This document shows, in pieces, positions 1-8,476 of a stretch of DNA of 64,000 nt. The notes under the pieces are model-generated. The model did no database searches, was not told the origin of the DNA, and worked only from the letters and a program-made list of their open reading frames with translations. The stretch lies in assembly GCF_023016085.1 (NCBI RefSeq), contig NZ_JALKBF010000001.1:3036899-3100898 (forward strand). The letters run 5' to 3'. Source of the stretch: Aliiroseovarius sp. F47248L. GTDB lineage: Bacteria; Pseudomonadota; Alphaproteobacteria; Rhodobacterales; Rhodobacteraceae. The position numbers were made by a program, and so were the translations under genes. Every line of letters begins with the position of its first letter. The first letter of the stretch is position 1.

Positions 1-1634
1 GGCATGTCCAGACGCTTGGCCATGTCCGACGCGGTACCGGGCATAAGCTGCATCAAGCCACGCGCGCCCACACCGGACATCACACTTGGATCGAATTCGC
101 TTTCGCGCCGCGCTATGGCAAGCTCAAGCGCGCGGGGCACGGTTCGATTGCCGCGCCCGATATCCGGCGTCGGATAATAGGGGCGCGGAATGGTCAGGCC
201 GACACGTGCGGCTTGTTTGGCGATCATGACCTGTAGATGCGGCGCGTTCACGCTTTCAGCCCAAGCGCCAAGCTGACCAATTTCTTCACGGGTCAGGCTT
301 TCTGCCAGATGCACAGCAAAACGTTCGGCCCAGTATCGCTCGTCAGCGGCCTGCAGCAGTCGCGCGGCCTCCATCACTGATCCTCCCCAGAACCGCGACT
401 GATCAAACGGCGGGAAAGGTTCGTTTCCGGTTAAAGTTGGATCCATGGGCATATCGGCTTTTTCCGCCGCAAGAAGACCGTAAAAGCTGGTCTGATACTC
501 GCCTCCCAATTGATAGGCGGCCTTGGCGGCTACCGCATCGCCGGACGCTTCATAGGCCCGCCCCAGCCAATAACCCGCGCGCCCCATGCTGATTGGCGTG
601 TCAACGGCTAAACGAAAGGCTTGAAAATGCTCTAGCGCCGTAACCGGGTCGTTCATTTTGCGCAGAGCAACGTAACCAGCGATCCATTCAAGGTCGTTCT
701 GATCCGACCCACCGGTCAGATGATGAAATGATGCCAGTTGATAAGCTTGCTGCGCTTTGCCTTCACGCATCGACCACCGGGCCAGCACGCGGCGCCAACT
801 GGCCCAGCGTTGCGGTTGCCCCAGTGATGCAACGCTATTTGAACGCGCAAGGATCAAGTCGATCGCATCTTGGTTGCGCCCCTTCGACGCCCGCCACAGG
901 AAGCGCTCATAAGCCAGCCCCGCATCGTCCGCGAGTTCTGATGGCACGGCGGCAATCAGCGCATCAACACCGTCATTTTTCTTGCGCAGTGCCAAACGGG
1001 CCTTGGCCAACGCCTGCTGACCCTTGCTGACCAAGGGCAGCATCCGGGTCGCCTCGTTGGTATCGCCGCGCCATAACAGGGTGTCGAGCCTGCTCCAGTG
1101 GTGGGGCTTCAGTGTGTCGCCATAGCGCGAGACGAAAGCTTCATGCTCGTCCTGGTCCATCGACAGTGTGGTCCATGCCAGTACAATCTGGGCACGCGCT
1201 TCTTCTTCTCTGCCGGTTGCGGTCAGCGCTTCGGCTTGTCGCAAAGCCCCCCGGCCGGTCTGTGGCGGCTCTGACTTGAAAAAGCCCAGAACCTTCTCGG
1301 GATCATACCGGTGCGGAATGTTTTCTTCGGATTGTTTGCGCAGGTATTTCAGACCAGGCCAGTCGGGATGTTTGGCCAAAAAGGCGCGGGTCTCTTCGAA
1401 GCTGCCTTCGCCAAGGCGCAGTCGGTGCCATTCAACAATATCGCGCACCAGCGGACCACCGGATTGGGCCTCGGAAATCGCCGACGACCAGTTGTCCGAC
1501 CGTGCATGGTGCACCGCCTGTTTCAACGCATTGACCGCACCTGATTCTTGCGCCGACGCGCTGGTTTGCACTGCAAACAAGGGCAACAACGACAGGGACA
1601 TCGCCCCGATTGTGTGTTTTAAAAACCTGCTCAT
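1..1634 (-). CDS. slt: Soluble lytic murein transglycosylase (3' end cut by window edge)
   Basis: Periplasmic enzyme that cleaves the MurNAc-GlcNAc bond of peptidoglycan, releasing 1,6-anhydromuropeptides. Reading the complement from the ATG at 1634 gives a protein with a signal peptide (cleavage likely after ASA, before QESGAVN at about residue 28), a long alpha-helical repeat-rich middle of the Slt70 superhelix kind, and the start of the SLT catalytic domain near the window edge. There the motif AIARRESEFDP supplies the catalytic Glu of RxES, followed by GARGLMQLMPGTA, the typical goose-lysozyme-like signature. About 544 residues are visible and the stop lies before base 1. It is divergent from dapA, with a 141-base gap between them. 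Family assignment is firm; which paralogue of the Slt/MltE group it is cannot be settled. Confidence 0.93.
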   Translation of the reverse strand, partial: MSRFLKHTIGAMSLSLLPLFAVQTSASAQESGAVNALKQAVHHARSDNWSSAISEAQSGGPLVRDIVEWHRLRLGEGSFEETRAFLAKHPDWPGLKYLRKQSEENIPHRYDPEKVLGFFKSEPPQTGRGALRQAEALTATGREEEARAQIVLAWTTLSMDQDEHEAFVSRYGDTLKPHHWSRLDTLLWRGDTNEATRMLPLVSKGQQALAKARLALRKKNDGVDALIAAVPSELADDAGLAYERFLWRASKGRNQDAIDLILARSNSVASLGQPQRWASWRRVLARWSMREGKAQQAYQLASFHHLTGGSDQNDLEWIAGYVALRKMNDPVTALEHFQAFRLAVDTPISMGRAGYWLGRAYEASGDAVAAKAAYQLGGEYQTSFYGLLAAEKADMPMDPTLTGNEPFPPFDQSRFWGGSVMEAARLLQAADERYWAERFAVHLAESLTREEIGQLGAWAESVNAPHLQVMIAKQAARVGLTIPRPYYPTPDIGRGNRTVPRALELAIARRESEFDPSVMSGVGARGLMQLMPGTASDMAKRLDM

Positions 1635-1775
1635 ATGGAAAAACTAGTAATGGCCGCCGGATACGCAACACACAAACTTGGCATTTGTGCTGAACCCGGC
1701 TAGTTTCCGCCGCGTTTGCGGTCGCGAGTCAGTTTGCACCGCTTGAAACCTGAAACAACATATTTGGAGCGTGTC

Positions 1776-2648
1776 ATGTTCAAAGGATCTCTTCCTGCCC
1801 TGGTCACGCCGTTCAAGGACGGCGCAGTGGATTTCGACGCGCTTAAACGCTTGGTCGAATGGCATATTTCCGAAGGTTCGCACGGCTTGGTGCCAGTGGG
1901 AACAACCGGAGAAAGCCCGACGCTGAGCCATCAGGAACACGAACAGGTGGTCGAGGCGGTTGTGACAGCCGTTGCGGGCCGTGTACCCGTAATCGCCGGG
2001 GCTGGGTCGAACAGCACGGCCGAAAGCCTGCGTCTGGTGAAGCACGCCAAAGCTGTGGGTGCGGATGCCGCGTTGGTTGTCACGCCATATTACAACAAGC
2101 CCACACAGGCGGGGATGATCGCGCACTATTCGGTACTGGCCGAGGTTGGTATTCCGATCATCATTTACAATATCCCGCCGCGTTCGGTGGTGGACATGTC
2201 GCCAGCGACGATGGGCGAACTGGCCAAGCTGGACATGATTGTTGGCGTCAAGGATTCATCCGCCGATCCGGGCCGGGTTGCCATGCAGCGCATGACCTGC
2301 GGCAAGGATTTCATTCAACTGTGCGCCGAAGATCCGGCGGCGGTTGGTTACAATGCCATGGGCGGGGTCGGTTGCATTTCCGTCACCGCAAACGTCGCGC
2401 CGAAACTGTGCAGCCAGGTGCAAGCGGCGACACTGGCGGGAGATTTCGCCAAGGCGCTTGAATTATCCGACAAGCTGATGCCGCTGCACCGCGCGATCTT
2501 CCTTGAACCCGGTGTGGCCGGTGCGAAGTATGCGATGTCACGACTGAGCCTTTGTGATGGCGAACTGCGCTTGCCAATGGTCGAGGTGACCGATGGCACC
2601 AAAGCACAAATCGACGATGCCCTGCGTCAGGCAGGTTTACTGAACTGA
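1776..2648 (+). CDS. dapA: 4-hydroxy-tetrahydrodipicolinate synthase
   Basis: Cytoplasmic enzyme condensing pyruvate with aspartate semialdehyde, the committed step of the diaminopimelate/lysine pathway. The 290-residue protein is of normal length for the family. Visible signatures are VGTTGES (residues 41-47) with the pyruvate-binding threonines, YNIPPR around residue 131 (catalytic Tyr131), and GVKDSS with the Schiff-base lysine at about 159. The ATG at 1776 was chosen because translation begins with the canonical [13 protein letters not shown] and a TTGGAG ribosome site lies just upstream. An in-frame extension to 1716 has no family counterpart. It is followed after 75 bases by smpB on the same strand. 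Diaminopimelate also feeds peptidoglycan, matching the transglycosylase gene on the other side. Confidence 0.97.
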   Translation: MFKGSLPALVTPFKDGAVDFDALKRLVEWHISEGSHGLVPVGTTGESPTLSHQEHEQVVEAVVTAVAGRVPVIAGAGSNSTAESLRLVKHAKAVGADAALVVTPYYNKPTQAGMIAHYSVLAEVGIPIIIYNIPPRSVVDMSPATMGELAKLDMIVGVKDSSADPGRVAMQRMTCGKDFIQLCAEDPAAVGYNAMGGVGCISVTANVAPKLCSQVQAATLAGDFAKALELSDKLMPLHRAIFLEPGVAGAKYAMSRLSLCDGELRLPMVEVTDGTKAQIDDALRQAGLLN

Positions 2649-2723
2649 TCAAAACAGCCCGGTCGTCTGTGAATTGAGTTGGCCGGGCTGGACAGCGCCC
2701 GACCGAACGCCTACATCCGCGTC

Positions 2724-3200
2724 ATGGCCAAGACGAAAGATGACCCCAACTACAAGGTAATCGCCGAGAACCGGCGGGCGCGGTATGATTACGCGATCGA
2801 GGAAGATGTCGAATGCGGCATCGTTCTGATGGGGTCCGAGGTCAAATCCCTGCGTCAAGGCAGCTCCAATATCGCCGAAAGCTATGCGGCGGTGGAAGAT
2901 GGCGAACTTTACCTGACCAACGCCTATATTGCGCCCTATAAGCAGGCCGTGACCTGGGGCCATCTTGAGCGTCGCAAGCGCAAGCTGCTGGCGTCAAAGC
3001 GCGAGATTGCGAAGATGTGGAACGCGACCCAGCGCAAGGGCATGACCCTTGTGCCGCTGGTGATGTATTTCAATCACAAGGGTCTGGTAAAGATCAAGAT
3101 CGGCATCGCAAAGGGCAAAAAGGCCCATGACAAGCGCGCGACCGAGGCGAAGCGCGATTGGGGCCGCCAGAAACAGCGGTTGTTGCGGCACGGGGATTAA
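2724..3200 (+). CDS. smpB: SsrA-binding protein SmpB
   Basis: Binds tmRNA and delivers it to stalled ribosomes for trans-translation. The 158-residue protein has the usual length and shows the conserved beta-barrel core: [12 protein letters not shown] near the N-terminus, [15 protein letters not shown] around residue 35, and NAYIAPYK with the RRKRKLL tract in the middle. The basic C-terminal tail, which becomes helical in the mRNA channel, is rich in Lys and Arg ([17 protein letters not shown]). The ATG at 2724 fits homologues, which start with [17 protein letters not shown]; an upstream in-frame start at 2679 would add 15 unconserved residues. The tmRNA gene ssrA is not in this window. Confidence 0.97.
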   Translation: MAKTKDDPNYKVIAENRRARYDYAIEEDVECGIVLMGSEVKSLRQGSSNIAESYAAVEDGELYLTNAYIAPYKQAVTWGHLERRKRKLLASKREIAKMWNATQRKGMTLVPLVMYFNHKGLVKIKIGIAKGKKAHDKRATEAKRDWGRQKQRLLRHGD

Positions 3201-3214
3201 GGGGCGTTGCCCCT
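3200..3214 (+). terminator. Possible GC-rich hairpin after smpB
   Basis: Immediately after the smpB stop the sequence AGGGGC-GTT-GCCCCT can form a six-pair stem with a three-base loop. There is no clear T-run behind it, so it may be only a weak or Rho-assisted end of the dapA-smpB transcript. Confidence 0.35.
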
Positions 3215-3267
3215 CAGCGCGGACGTGCATTCACCCTAGGATATTTTAGGCCAGAAGAAACAGTGGG

Positions 3268-5028
3268 TCAGGTCAGGCCGAAGCCTGTGTAGGGCAGGAA
3301 GCGCACGGGTGTACCGGGGGTGATCTTAAGCGCCTCGTCTGGCAGTTCGACCAGTCCGGTGGCCCAGCTGAGGCCGGAGATGCGGCCTGAGCCTTCGGAT
3401 TTGAACACCTCTGCATGGCCGTCCTTGTTCAAGCGCGCGCGCAGGTATTCGCGGCGTCCGGCTTTCTTTGATTTCGAGAATGCGGCGGGCAGGTCAAAGG
3501 CTTGTGGGGTGAGCCACGGGCCCCCCGCGAGTTTCGAGAAAGCCGGACGGGCGAAGATCAATGTGGTGATCAGGGCTGCGACCGGATTGCCGGGCAGGCC
3601 GAAGACGGGCGTGCCGTTCCATTGGGCAAGTGCCAGCGGGCGGCCCGGTTTGATGGCGATGCGCCAATGGTGCAGCGATCCGGTCTGTTCAAGCAGGGCC
3701 GAGACATGATCTTCGTCGCCCGCCGATGCGCCGCCAGAGGTCAGGATGACATCGGCTTTTGTTGCGGCATCGTCAAAGGCTTGGCGCAGCTTGTCCCGAT
3801 CATCTGCGACATGGCCCAGATCGACAGGCAGGTAGCCCCAGTTTTCCGCCAGCGACAGCAGCATGGGGCGATTGGCGTCATAAGTGCGGGCGACATCCAG
3901 CGTTGTGCCCGGCTCGGCCAACTCGTCGCCGGTGGACAGGACGCCGACGCGCAGGCGGGCGTGGACCTCTGCGTCCGCGATGCCGAGCGCTGACAGAAGC
4001 GCCACATCCGGCGCGCGCATCTTGTGACCTGCGGGCAGGGCGAGCTTGCCCGCTGCCACGTCTTCGCCAGCGGCGCGGGCGTTTGCGCCGGGTTTCACGC
4101 CGGCCGGGAAGCTGATGATCGAGCCGTCAACTTGCACATCTTCCTGCATGACCACCGTATCGACCCCGTCGGGCAGCAAAGCGCCTGTCAGGATGCGGAT
4201 GGCGTGGCCCATCGGCACGGTGCCTGAAAAAGGTGTGCCCGCCGCAGCACGGCCATCGACAAGGGGAACTTTAATATTGTCGCCATCGGGAAGGCCCGCA
4301 TAGGCGAAGCCATATCCGTCGACCGCCGCGTTGGCGCCGGGGGGATTGGCGCGGGCGGCCATATGGTCCGAGGCCAGGATACGGTCGCGGGCATCTGCCA
4401 CCGGGATCATTTCGGTGCCGGTGATCGGGGACAGGCGGCTTTCCAGCGTCTCAAGCGCCTCATCAACTGGGGTCCAATTCACACCGGGCGGCAAGGCGAA
4501 ACAATCATTTGCCAGCTTGGGCGCGCTGCGAGGGGTCATGCCGGTCGCAACTTCGATGAACGCTGCGATTGCATCTGTGTCATCAAGGTCAAATACCGGC
4601 AGGCCGAGCGCGGGTAGGGGCGTGTCGCTGGCCACCGCACGGATGGTATGGTTCTTCGGGGCTAAGAGCGCCTCGCCTGCCGATGCGCGGTGGGCCTCGA
4701 TTTTCGGATGAGGCGCGGATTTGAACCCTTCGACCAGCACCAGATCGCAAGGCGTCAGGCGGGCGATCAGATCGGTAAGGCGTGGTTCATCCGTTTCCCG
4801 CAGTTCGTGCAGGATCGAGACGCGCGCGGACGAGGCCAACACCACTTCTTGCGCACCAGCTTCGCGGTGGCGATGGGTGTCGGTGCCGGGACGTTCCAGA
4901 TCGACACTGTGATGGGTGTGTTTCAGGGTCGAAACCCGCAAGCCCTTGGCAGCGAAATGGGCCACCAACCGTTCCATCAACCCGGTTTTGCCGGAGTTCT
5001 TCCAGCCTGTGATGCCAAAGATTTTCAA
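3268..5028 (-). CDS. moeA: MobB-MoeA fusion (molybdopterin guanine dinucleotide factor / molybdopterin molybdenumtransferase)
   Basis: One 586-residue protein joins two molybdenum-cofactor steps. The first ~170 residues are MobB-like: a P-loop GWKNSGKT (residues 8-15), the segment STLKHTHH and LVEGFK. MobB is a GTP-binding accessory of guanylylation. The rest is a full MoeA, which inserts molybdate into adenylylated molybdopterin. It has the central GGASAGDEDHV motif, IKPGRPLALA and VFGLPGNPVA, and a C-terminal beta domain (REYLRARL). The start is taken as TTG at 5028, giving MKIFGITGWKNSGKT as in free-standing MobB. This TTG overlaps the mobA stop as TTGA, implying translational coupling. 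An ATG at 5148 would force 40 residues encoded inside mobA. Third gene of the fdhD-mobA-mobB/moeA operon. Confidence 0.93.
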   Translation of the reverse strand: MKIFGITGWKNSGKTGLMERLVAHFAAKGLRVSTLKHTHHSVDLERPGTDTHRHREAGAQEVVLASSARVSILHELRETDEPRLTDLIARLTPCDLVLVEGFKSAPHPKIEAHRASAGEALLAPKNHTIRAVASDTPLPALGLPVFDLDDTDAIAAFIEVATGMTPRSAPKLANDCFALPPGVNWTPVDEALETLESRLSPITGTEMIPVADARDRILASDHMAARANPPGANAAVDGYGFAYAGLPDGDNIKVPLVDGRAAAGTPFSGTVPMGHAIRILTGALLPDGVDTVVMQEDVQVDGSIISFPAGVKPGANARAAGEDVAAGKLALPAGHKMRAPDVALLSALGIADAEVHARLRVGVLSTGDELAEPGTTLDVARTYDANRPMLLSLAENWGYLPVDLGHVADDRDKLRQAFDDAATKADVILTSGGASAGDEDHVSALLEQTGSLHHWRIAIKPGRPLALAQWNGTPVFGLPGNPVAALITTLIFARPAFSKLAGGPWLTPQAFDLPAAFSKSKKAGRREYLRARLNKDGHAEVFKSEGSGRISGLSWATGLVELPDEALKITPGTPVRFLPYTGFGLT

Positions 5029-5645
5029 GGTGCGGACTCCAACAGGGATTGTGCGCGGGTAAGGTCTTGGGGGGTGTTCACGTTGAAAAACGGGTCGAAC
5101 GGGTCGGGGGCAAAGACGGCCTGCGCCGCGCCGTGCCGCTCGGTCCACTGGACCACTTTGCGCAGCCCGTCTCCAATGGCCGCGCGCAGGTCATCGCGCA
5201 AGCTGACGTCCCACAACCCGAAAGTCGGTTGACGCATTGGGCCGCGTTCCGGGTCAAGCGTGGCGGCAAGGGCAATGGGGGCGTGGGCGTCATGGGCCGC
5301 CTGCGTCAGCTGATCGACAAGATCGCGTGGAAAAAACGGCGTGTCGGCGGCGACCGAGACAACATGGGTCGCGCCCTGCGCCGCTGCCCAATCCAACCCC
5401 GCAAGCACACCGGCCAAAGGCCCGGCGAAACCGTCGATGCTGTCAGGCACAACCGGTAGGCCTAGTTCGGCGAACCGCGAAGGGTCGCCGTTGGCGTTCA
5501 GGGCCATCGCGCCTACCTGCGGCGCCAGCCGGTCGATAACTTGCGAAAGAAGCGTTCCATCCCCCAAAGGAAGCAACCCCTTGTCGCCGCCGCCCATCCG
5601 CGTTGCAAGCCCCCCGGCTAGGATGATCCCGTCGGGTTTGGTCAT
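5025..5645 (-). CDS. mobA: Molybdenum cofactor guanylyltransferase
   Basis: Transfers GMP from GTP to Mo-molybdopterin, making the bis-MGD cofactor of the DMSO-reductase family, including formate dehydrogenases. The 206-residue protein shows the nucleotidyltransferase start GIILAGGLATRMGGGDKGLLPLG (given here as its key elements: LAGG, RMGG, DKGLL), then GPLAGVLAGL and the metal-binding VAADTPFFP. Length is typical. Its ATG overlaps the fdhD stop by four bases (ATGA) and its own TGA overlaps the next start as TTGA, so all three genes are probably made from one message. The context points to maturation of a molybdenum-dependent formate dehydrogenase encoded elsewhere. Confidence 0.95.
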   Translation of the reverse strand: MTKPDGIILAGGLATRMGGGDKGLLPLGDGTLLSQVIDRLAPQVGAMALNANGDPSRFAELGLPVVPDSIDGFAGPLAGVLAGLDWAAAQGATHVVSVAADTPFFPRDLVDQLTQAAHDAHAPIALAATLDPERGPMRQPTFGLWDVSLRDDLRAAIGDGLRKVVQWTERHGAAQAVFAPDPFDPFFNVNTPQDLTRAQSLLESAP

Positions 5646-6526
5646 TCACCAGCCCCCTTTCGGCGGTGCTTGCGGTCTTCGTGGATCACGTGGGCGGGGT
5701 CCGTGTCGCGGATCAGGCGGTCTTCGCCGGACAGGCAGGTGAACCGTTGGCCGCGCATCCGCCCGATCAGGGTCAGGCCGATCTCGCGCGCAATCTCGAC
5801 CCCCCAAGCGGTAAAGCCGGAGCGAGAAACCAAAATCGGAATGCCCATCTGTGCGGTCTTGATCACCATCTCAGATGTCAGGCGACCCGTCGTATACAGG
5901 ATCTTGTCGGCACCCGTGACGCCTTCGGACAGCATCCAGCCCGCCACCTTGTCGACGGCGTTGTGGCGGCCCACATCCTCCATATAGACCAGCGGGCGGC
6001 CTTCCTGGCACAGGACCGTACCGTGAATGGCACCAGCTTCAAGGTAAAGCGACGGGGTGCGGTTGATCTTCTGTGCCAGCGTGTAAAGCCACGAGGTTTT
6101 CAGCGGCGCGGGGGGCAGGGTCAACCCCTCCAGCCCCTCCATCATGTCACCAAAAACGGTGCCGACAGCACAGCCGGACGTGCGCGTTTTGCGGGCCAGC
6201 TTATCCTCGTAATCCGTTTCGATTTCTGTGCGGACTACGACAGTGTCGATGTCTTCGTCATAATCTACTCCGGTGATCTGATCTGTGTCCGACAACATGC
6301 CCTGATTGCGCAGAAACCCAAGCGCCAGATATTCAGGATAATCTCCGATGGTCATCGCGGTGACAATCTCGCGTTTGTTCAGGAAAATTGTCAGCGGGCG
6401 CTCTTCTACGACAGACGTTCGGATGGGTATACCTGCTTCATCATGGCCAGCGACTGTCCGTGTCAGACTTAGGTCGGCAGGGGTAGGCGCGATCAGATAG
6501 TCGGAAAGATTGTCTTTGGTGGCCAA
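5642..6526 (-). CDS. fdhD: Formate dehydrogenase accessory sulfurtransferase FdhD
   Basis: FdhD moves sulfur from a cysteine desulfurase to the molybdenum cofactor of formate dehydrogenase and is needed for its activity. The protein (294 residues) shows the family features: EERPLTIFLN, MTIGDYPEYLALGFL, TSGCAVG, YMEDVGRHNAVDK and GRLTSEMVIKTAQMGIPILVSRS. The start is uncertain: TTG at 6526 sits six bases behind AGGAG, while an in-frame TTG at 6565 would add 13 residues. A striking point is the active-site loop. E. coli FdhD has CGIC with two cysteines; here the second Cys is replaced (CAVG, residues 119-122 with this start), leaving a single Cys, the one expected to carry the persulfide. First gene of the molybdenum-cofactor operon. 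Confidence 0.93.
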   Translation of the reverse strand: MATKDNLSDYLIAPTPADLSLTRTVAGHDEAGIPIRTSVVEERPLTIFLNKREIVTAMTIGDYPEYLALGFLRNQGMLSDTDQITGVDYDEDIDTVVVRTEIETDYEDKLARKTRTSGCAVGTVFGDMMEGLEGLTLPPAPLKTSWLYTLAQKINRTPSLYLEAGAIHGTVLCQEGRPLVYMEDVGRHNAVDKVAGWMLSEGVTGADKILYTTGRLTSEMVIKTAQMGIPILVSRSGFTAWGVEIAREIGLTLIGRMRGQRFTCLSGEDRLIRDTDPAHVIHEDRKHRRKGAGE

Positions 6527-6579
6527 TTGAAACTCCTGCCATGACGCCGTAAGCGTAGTGCGCAACTTAGGACCCGAAT

Positions 6580-7296
6580 ATGACTTCGTCCAACCCCAAA
6601 AGACACTTCCTGCGCGGTGTGCGTGATGCGTTGCCGTTTATTCTGGTGATCGTTCCGTTCGGCGCGTTGTTCGGCGTGGTGGCAACCGAAGCCGGTTTGA
6701 ACTTGGTCGAGGTGATGAGCTTTTCGGTGCTGGTGATCGCGGGCGCTGCACAGTTCACCGCCGTTCAGTTAATGACCGAGAACGCGCCGACAATCATCGT
6801 GATCCTGACAGCACTGGCGGTGAACCTGCGTATGGCAATGTATAGCGCCTCTTTGACCCCATATTTGGGGCAGGCGCCATTATGGAAGCGCGCACTTGTC
6901 GCTTATTTTATGGTTGATCAGGCCTACGCCCTGTCGCAGATCAAGTTCGAGATGGAGCGTGATCTAACGGTCTCTGAACGCATCTCTTACTACGTCGGCA
7001 CGGTCGCACCTCTGGCACCATTGTGGTATGTCGCAACCTATGTGGGGGCGGTGGCGGGCGCGCAGGTTCCGCCTTCGCTTGCGCTGGATTTCGCGCTGCC
7101 GATCACCTTTCTTGCAATGATTGCGCCCGCATTGCGCAGCTTGGCGCATGTGGCCGCAGCGACGACATCTGTTATTCTGGCGCTTTTGATGACTTGGATG
7201 CCTTATGGTTCGGGCCTGCTTGTGGCGGCCATCGGCGCGATGATTGTAGGGGCGCAAACCGAACTCCTGATGGCAAGAAAGGCAGAGGTGGAATGA
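6580..7296 (+). CDS. azlC: AzlC family branched-chain amino acid exporter, large subunit
   Basis: Large membrane subunit of an AzlCD/BrnFE-type exporter, known in other bacteria for export of branched-chain amino acids and related compounds. The 238-residue protein begins with a hydrophilic stretch (RHFLRGVRDALPF) and has several hydrophobic segments and the family region AGAAQFTAVQLM and NLRMAMYSASL. It is divergent from fdhD across a short gap, so both promoters must lie there. Its TGA overlaps the next gene's ATG as ATGA, which supports a two-subunit transporter. The true substrate cannot be read from the sequence. Confidence 0.92.
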   Translation: MTSSNPKRHFLRGVRDALPFILVIVPFGALFGVVATEAGLNLVEVMSFSVLVIAGAAQFTAVQLMTENAPTIIVILTALAVNLRMAMYSASLTPYLGQAPLWKRALVAYFMVDQAYALSQIKFEMERDLTVSERISYYVGTVAPLAPLWYVATYVGAVAGAQVPPSLALDFALPITFLAMIAPALRSLAHVAAATTSVILALLMTWMPYGSGLLVAAIGAMIVGAQTELLMARKAEVE

Positions 7297-7622
7297 GCGT
7301 TGATCACACCACGATCTGGATTGTCATTTTTGCGCTGGCAATCGGCAGTTTTCTGATCCGGTTCAGCTTTCTGGGAATTGTCGGTGATCGTCCGATGCCA
7401 GAATGGTTGCTGCGCCACCTGCGCTATACACCTGTTGCGGTGCTGCCAGGACTGGTCGCCCCGCTGGTTCTGTGGCCTGCCGCGACAGACGGGATACCTG
7501 ACCCGGCGCGCCTGTCGGCGGCGCTGGTCACATTGTCCGTTGGGTATTTCAGCCGCAATGTTCTGGCGGCGATCTTGTCCGGCGCGGCCACGCTTTATGC
7601 TCTTCTCTACGTGCTGGGATAG
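7293..7622 (+). CDS. azlD: AzlD family exporter, small subunit
   Basis: Small partner of AzlC, 109 residues with about four hydrophobic segments. The start at 7293 overlaps the azlC stop by four bases; a longer reading from 7023 would run inside azlC and lacks homology. The conserved segment FLIRFSFLGIVGDR near the N-terminus and LRYTPVAVLPGLVAPL are typical of AzlD proteins. It converges on the lipoprotein gene that ends at 7632, with only nine bases between stops. Confidence 0.92.
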   Translation: MSVDHTTIWIVIFALAIGSFLIRFSFLGIVGDRPMPEWLLRHLRYTPVAVLPGLVAPLVLWPAATDGIPDPARLSAALVTLSVGYFSRNVLAAILSGAATLYALLYVLG

Positions 7623-7631
7623 GCGTGCGGA

Positions 7632-8228
7632 TCAAATGCCGCGCGTCAGAATCTCGCCGTTTTCTTCCGGATCGTCGTCATAGAACTTTCGTTCGGTCAC
7701 ACCGGGCAGAGCGCCAAACTGTTTCATGATTTTCTTTGGAAACATCGAGGGCGAGATGGATTGGAACCCCGGCAAACTGCGCAGGATAGCTCCAACCGAC
7801 GTGGCGCATTGCGCCTTGGGAACCGCGCCATAGCGTTCTACGGCACGGATTGCCATTTCTGCAACTTGCGGACTGACCACGATGTCCTGTTGCACGACGT
7901 GATAGGTGATGCGGGCGTGGTAATCGATATAGAAATCGACAGCCTTGTCCGTCATCCCATAATGGACATCGTACCTTTCGGGCAAGTTGGGATGGTGCCA
8001 CGTGCCAGCTGGATCAAAGATCAGGCGCTCGGAACCGTTGATCAAAAGTGATGAATGCGCACCTGCTCCGGATTTGTTTGAAACCACGGTAAACAGAGTG
8101 ATCTTGGTCGGCCCACCATGACGATACTTTGCACGCGCCACAGCTTCGTCGCTTGCCCAGACGTTATCTGCGCCACCGCAGGCCGCAAGTGTCAGCAAAA
8201 GCGACACAGCCATGATCAATCGCAACAT
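7632..8228 (-). CDS. Lipoprotein of unknown function, possible papain-like fold
   Basis: The 198-residue protein starts with a lipoprotein signal: hydrophobic MLRLIMAVSLLLTL, then the lipobox AAC with the acylated Cys at residue 17, so it should be membrane-anchored and face the periplasm. The body has SGAGAHSSLLING (His followed by small residues) and, about 75 residues later, AQCATSVGAILRSLPG. A His motif preceding a Cys motif is the order seen in circularly permuted NlpC/P60-like proteins, so a papain-like hydrolase or binding role is possible. That is inference from two short motifs. No operon partner: it converges with azlD and is followed upstream by the divergent-spaced oxidase subunit gene on the same strand. 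Confidence 0.75.
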   Translation of the reverse strand: MLRLIMAVSLLLTLAACGGADNVWASDEAVARAKYRHGGPTKITLFTVVSNKSGAGAHSSLLINGSERLIFDPAGTWHHPNLPERYDVHYGMTDKAVDFYIDYHARITYHVVQQDIVVSPQVAEMAIRAVERYGAVPKAQCATSVGAILRSLPGFQSISPSMFPKKIMKQFGALPGVTERKFYDDDPEENGEILTRGI

Positions 8229-8262
8229 TGGGAAATCCTTACTACACCGACAGGTCGTGATT

Positions 8263-8397
8263 TCAGGCGTTGAACATCGCCAGCAGGATCAGAACCACCA
8301 AAAAGGCGATGACTGCACGGGCCGAGATTTTTACGAACCCTTCAAAGGTTTTCTCGTGTGTGCCGGTGTCCATCGTGCCGTGTACGTGATCTTCCAT
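8263..8397 (-). CDS. aa3-type cytochrome c oxidase subunit IV (small)
   Basis: A 44-residue single-helix protein easily missed by length filters. Translation from the ATG at 8397 gives MEDHVHGTMDTGTHEKTFEGFVK, shown here by its features: a His-containing acidic N-terminus, the EKTFxGFVK box, then a transmembrane helix (about residues 27-42: AVIAFLVVLILLAMF). This matches the bacterial aa3-type cytochrome c oxidase subunit IV family (COX4_pro_2), a tiny accessory subunit in Rhodobacter and Paracoccus oxidases. The main oxidase genes are not in the window. Codon use resembles the neighbours and the gene ends 34 bases before the lipoprotein start, so the two may share a transcript. Confidence 0.85.
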   Translation of the reverse strand: MEDHVHGTMDTGTHEKTFEGFVKISARAVIAFLVVLILLAMFNA

Positions 8398-8476
8398 GGT
8401 TTGTTTTCCTGTTCAAAACTGTGTTGGTGTTCCGAATAACCGATTTGAAACCGCCTGTCACGAGCCGGATTGCACG

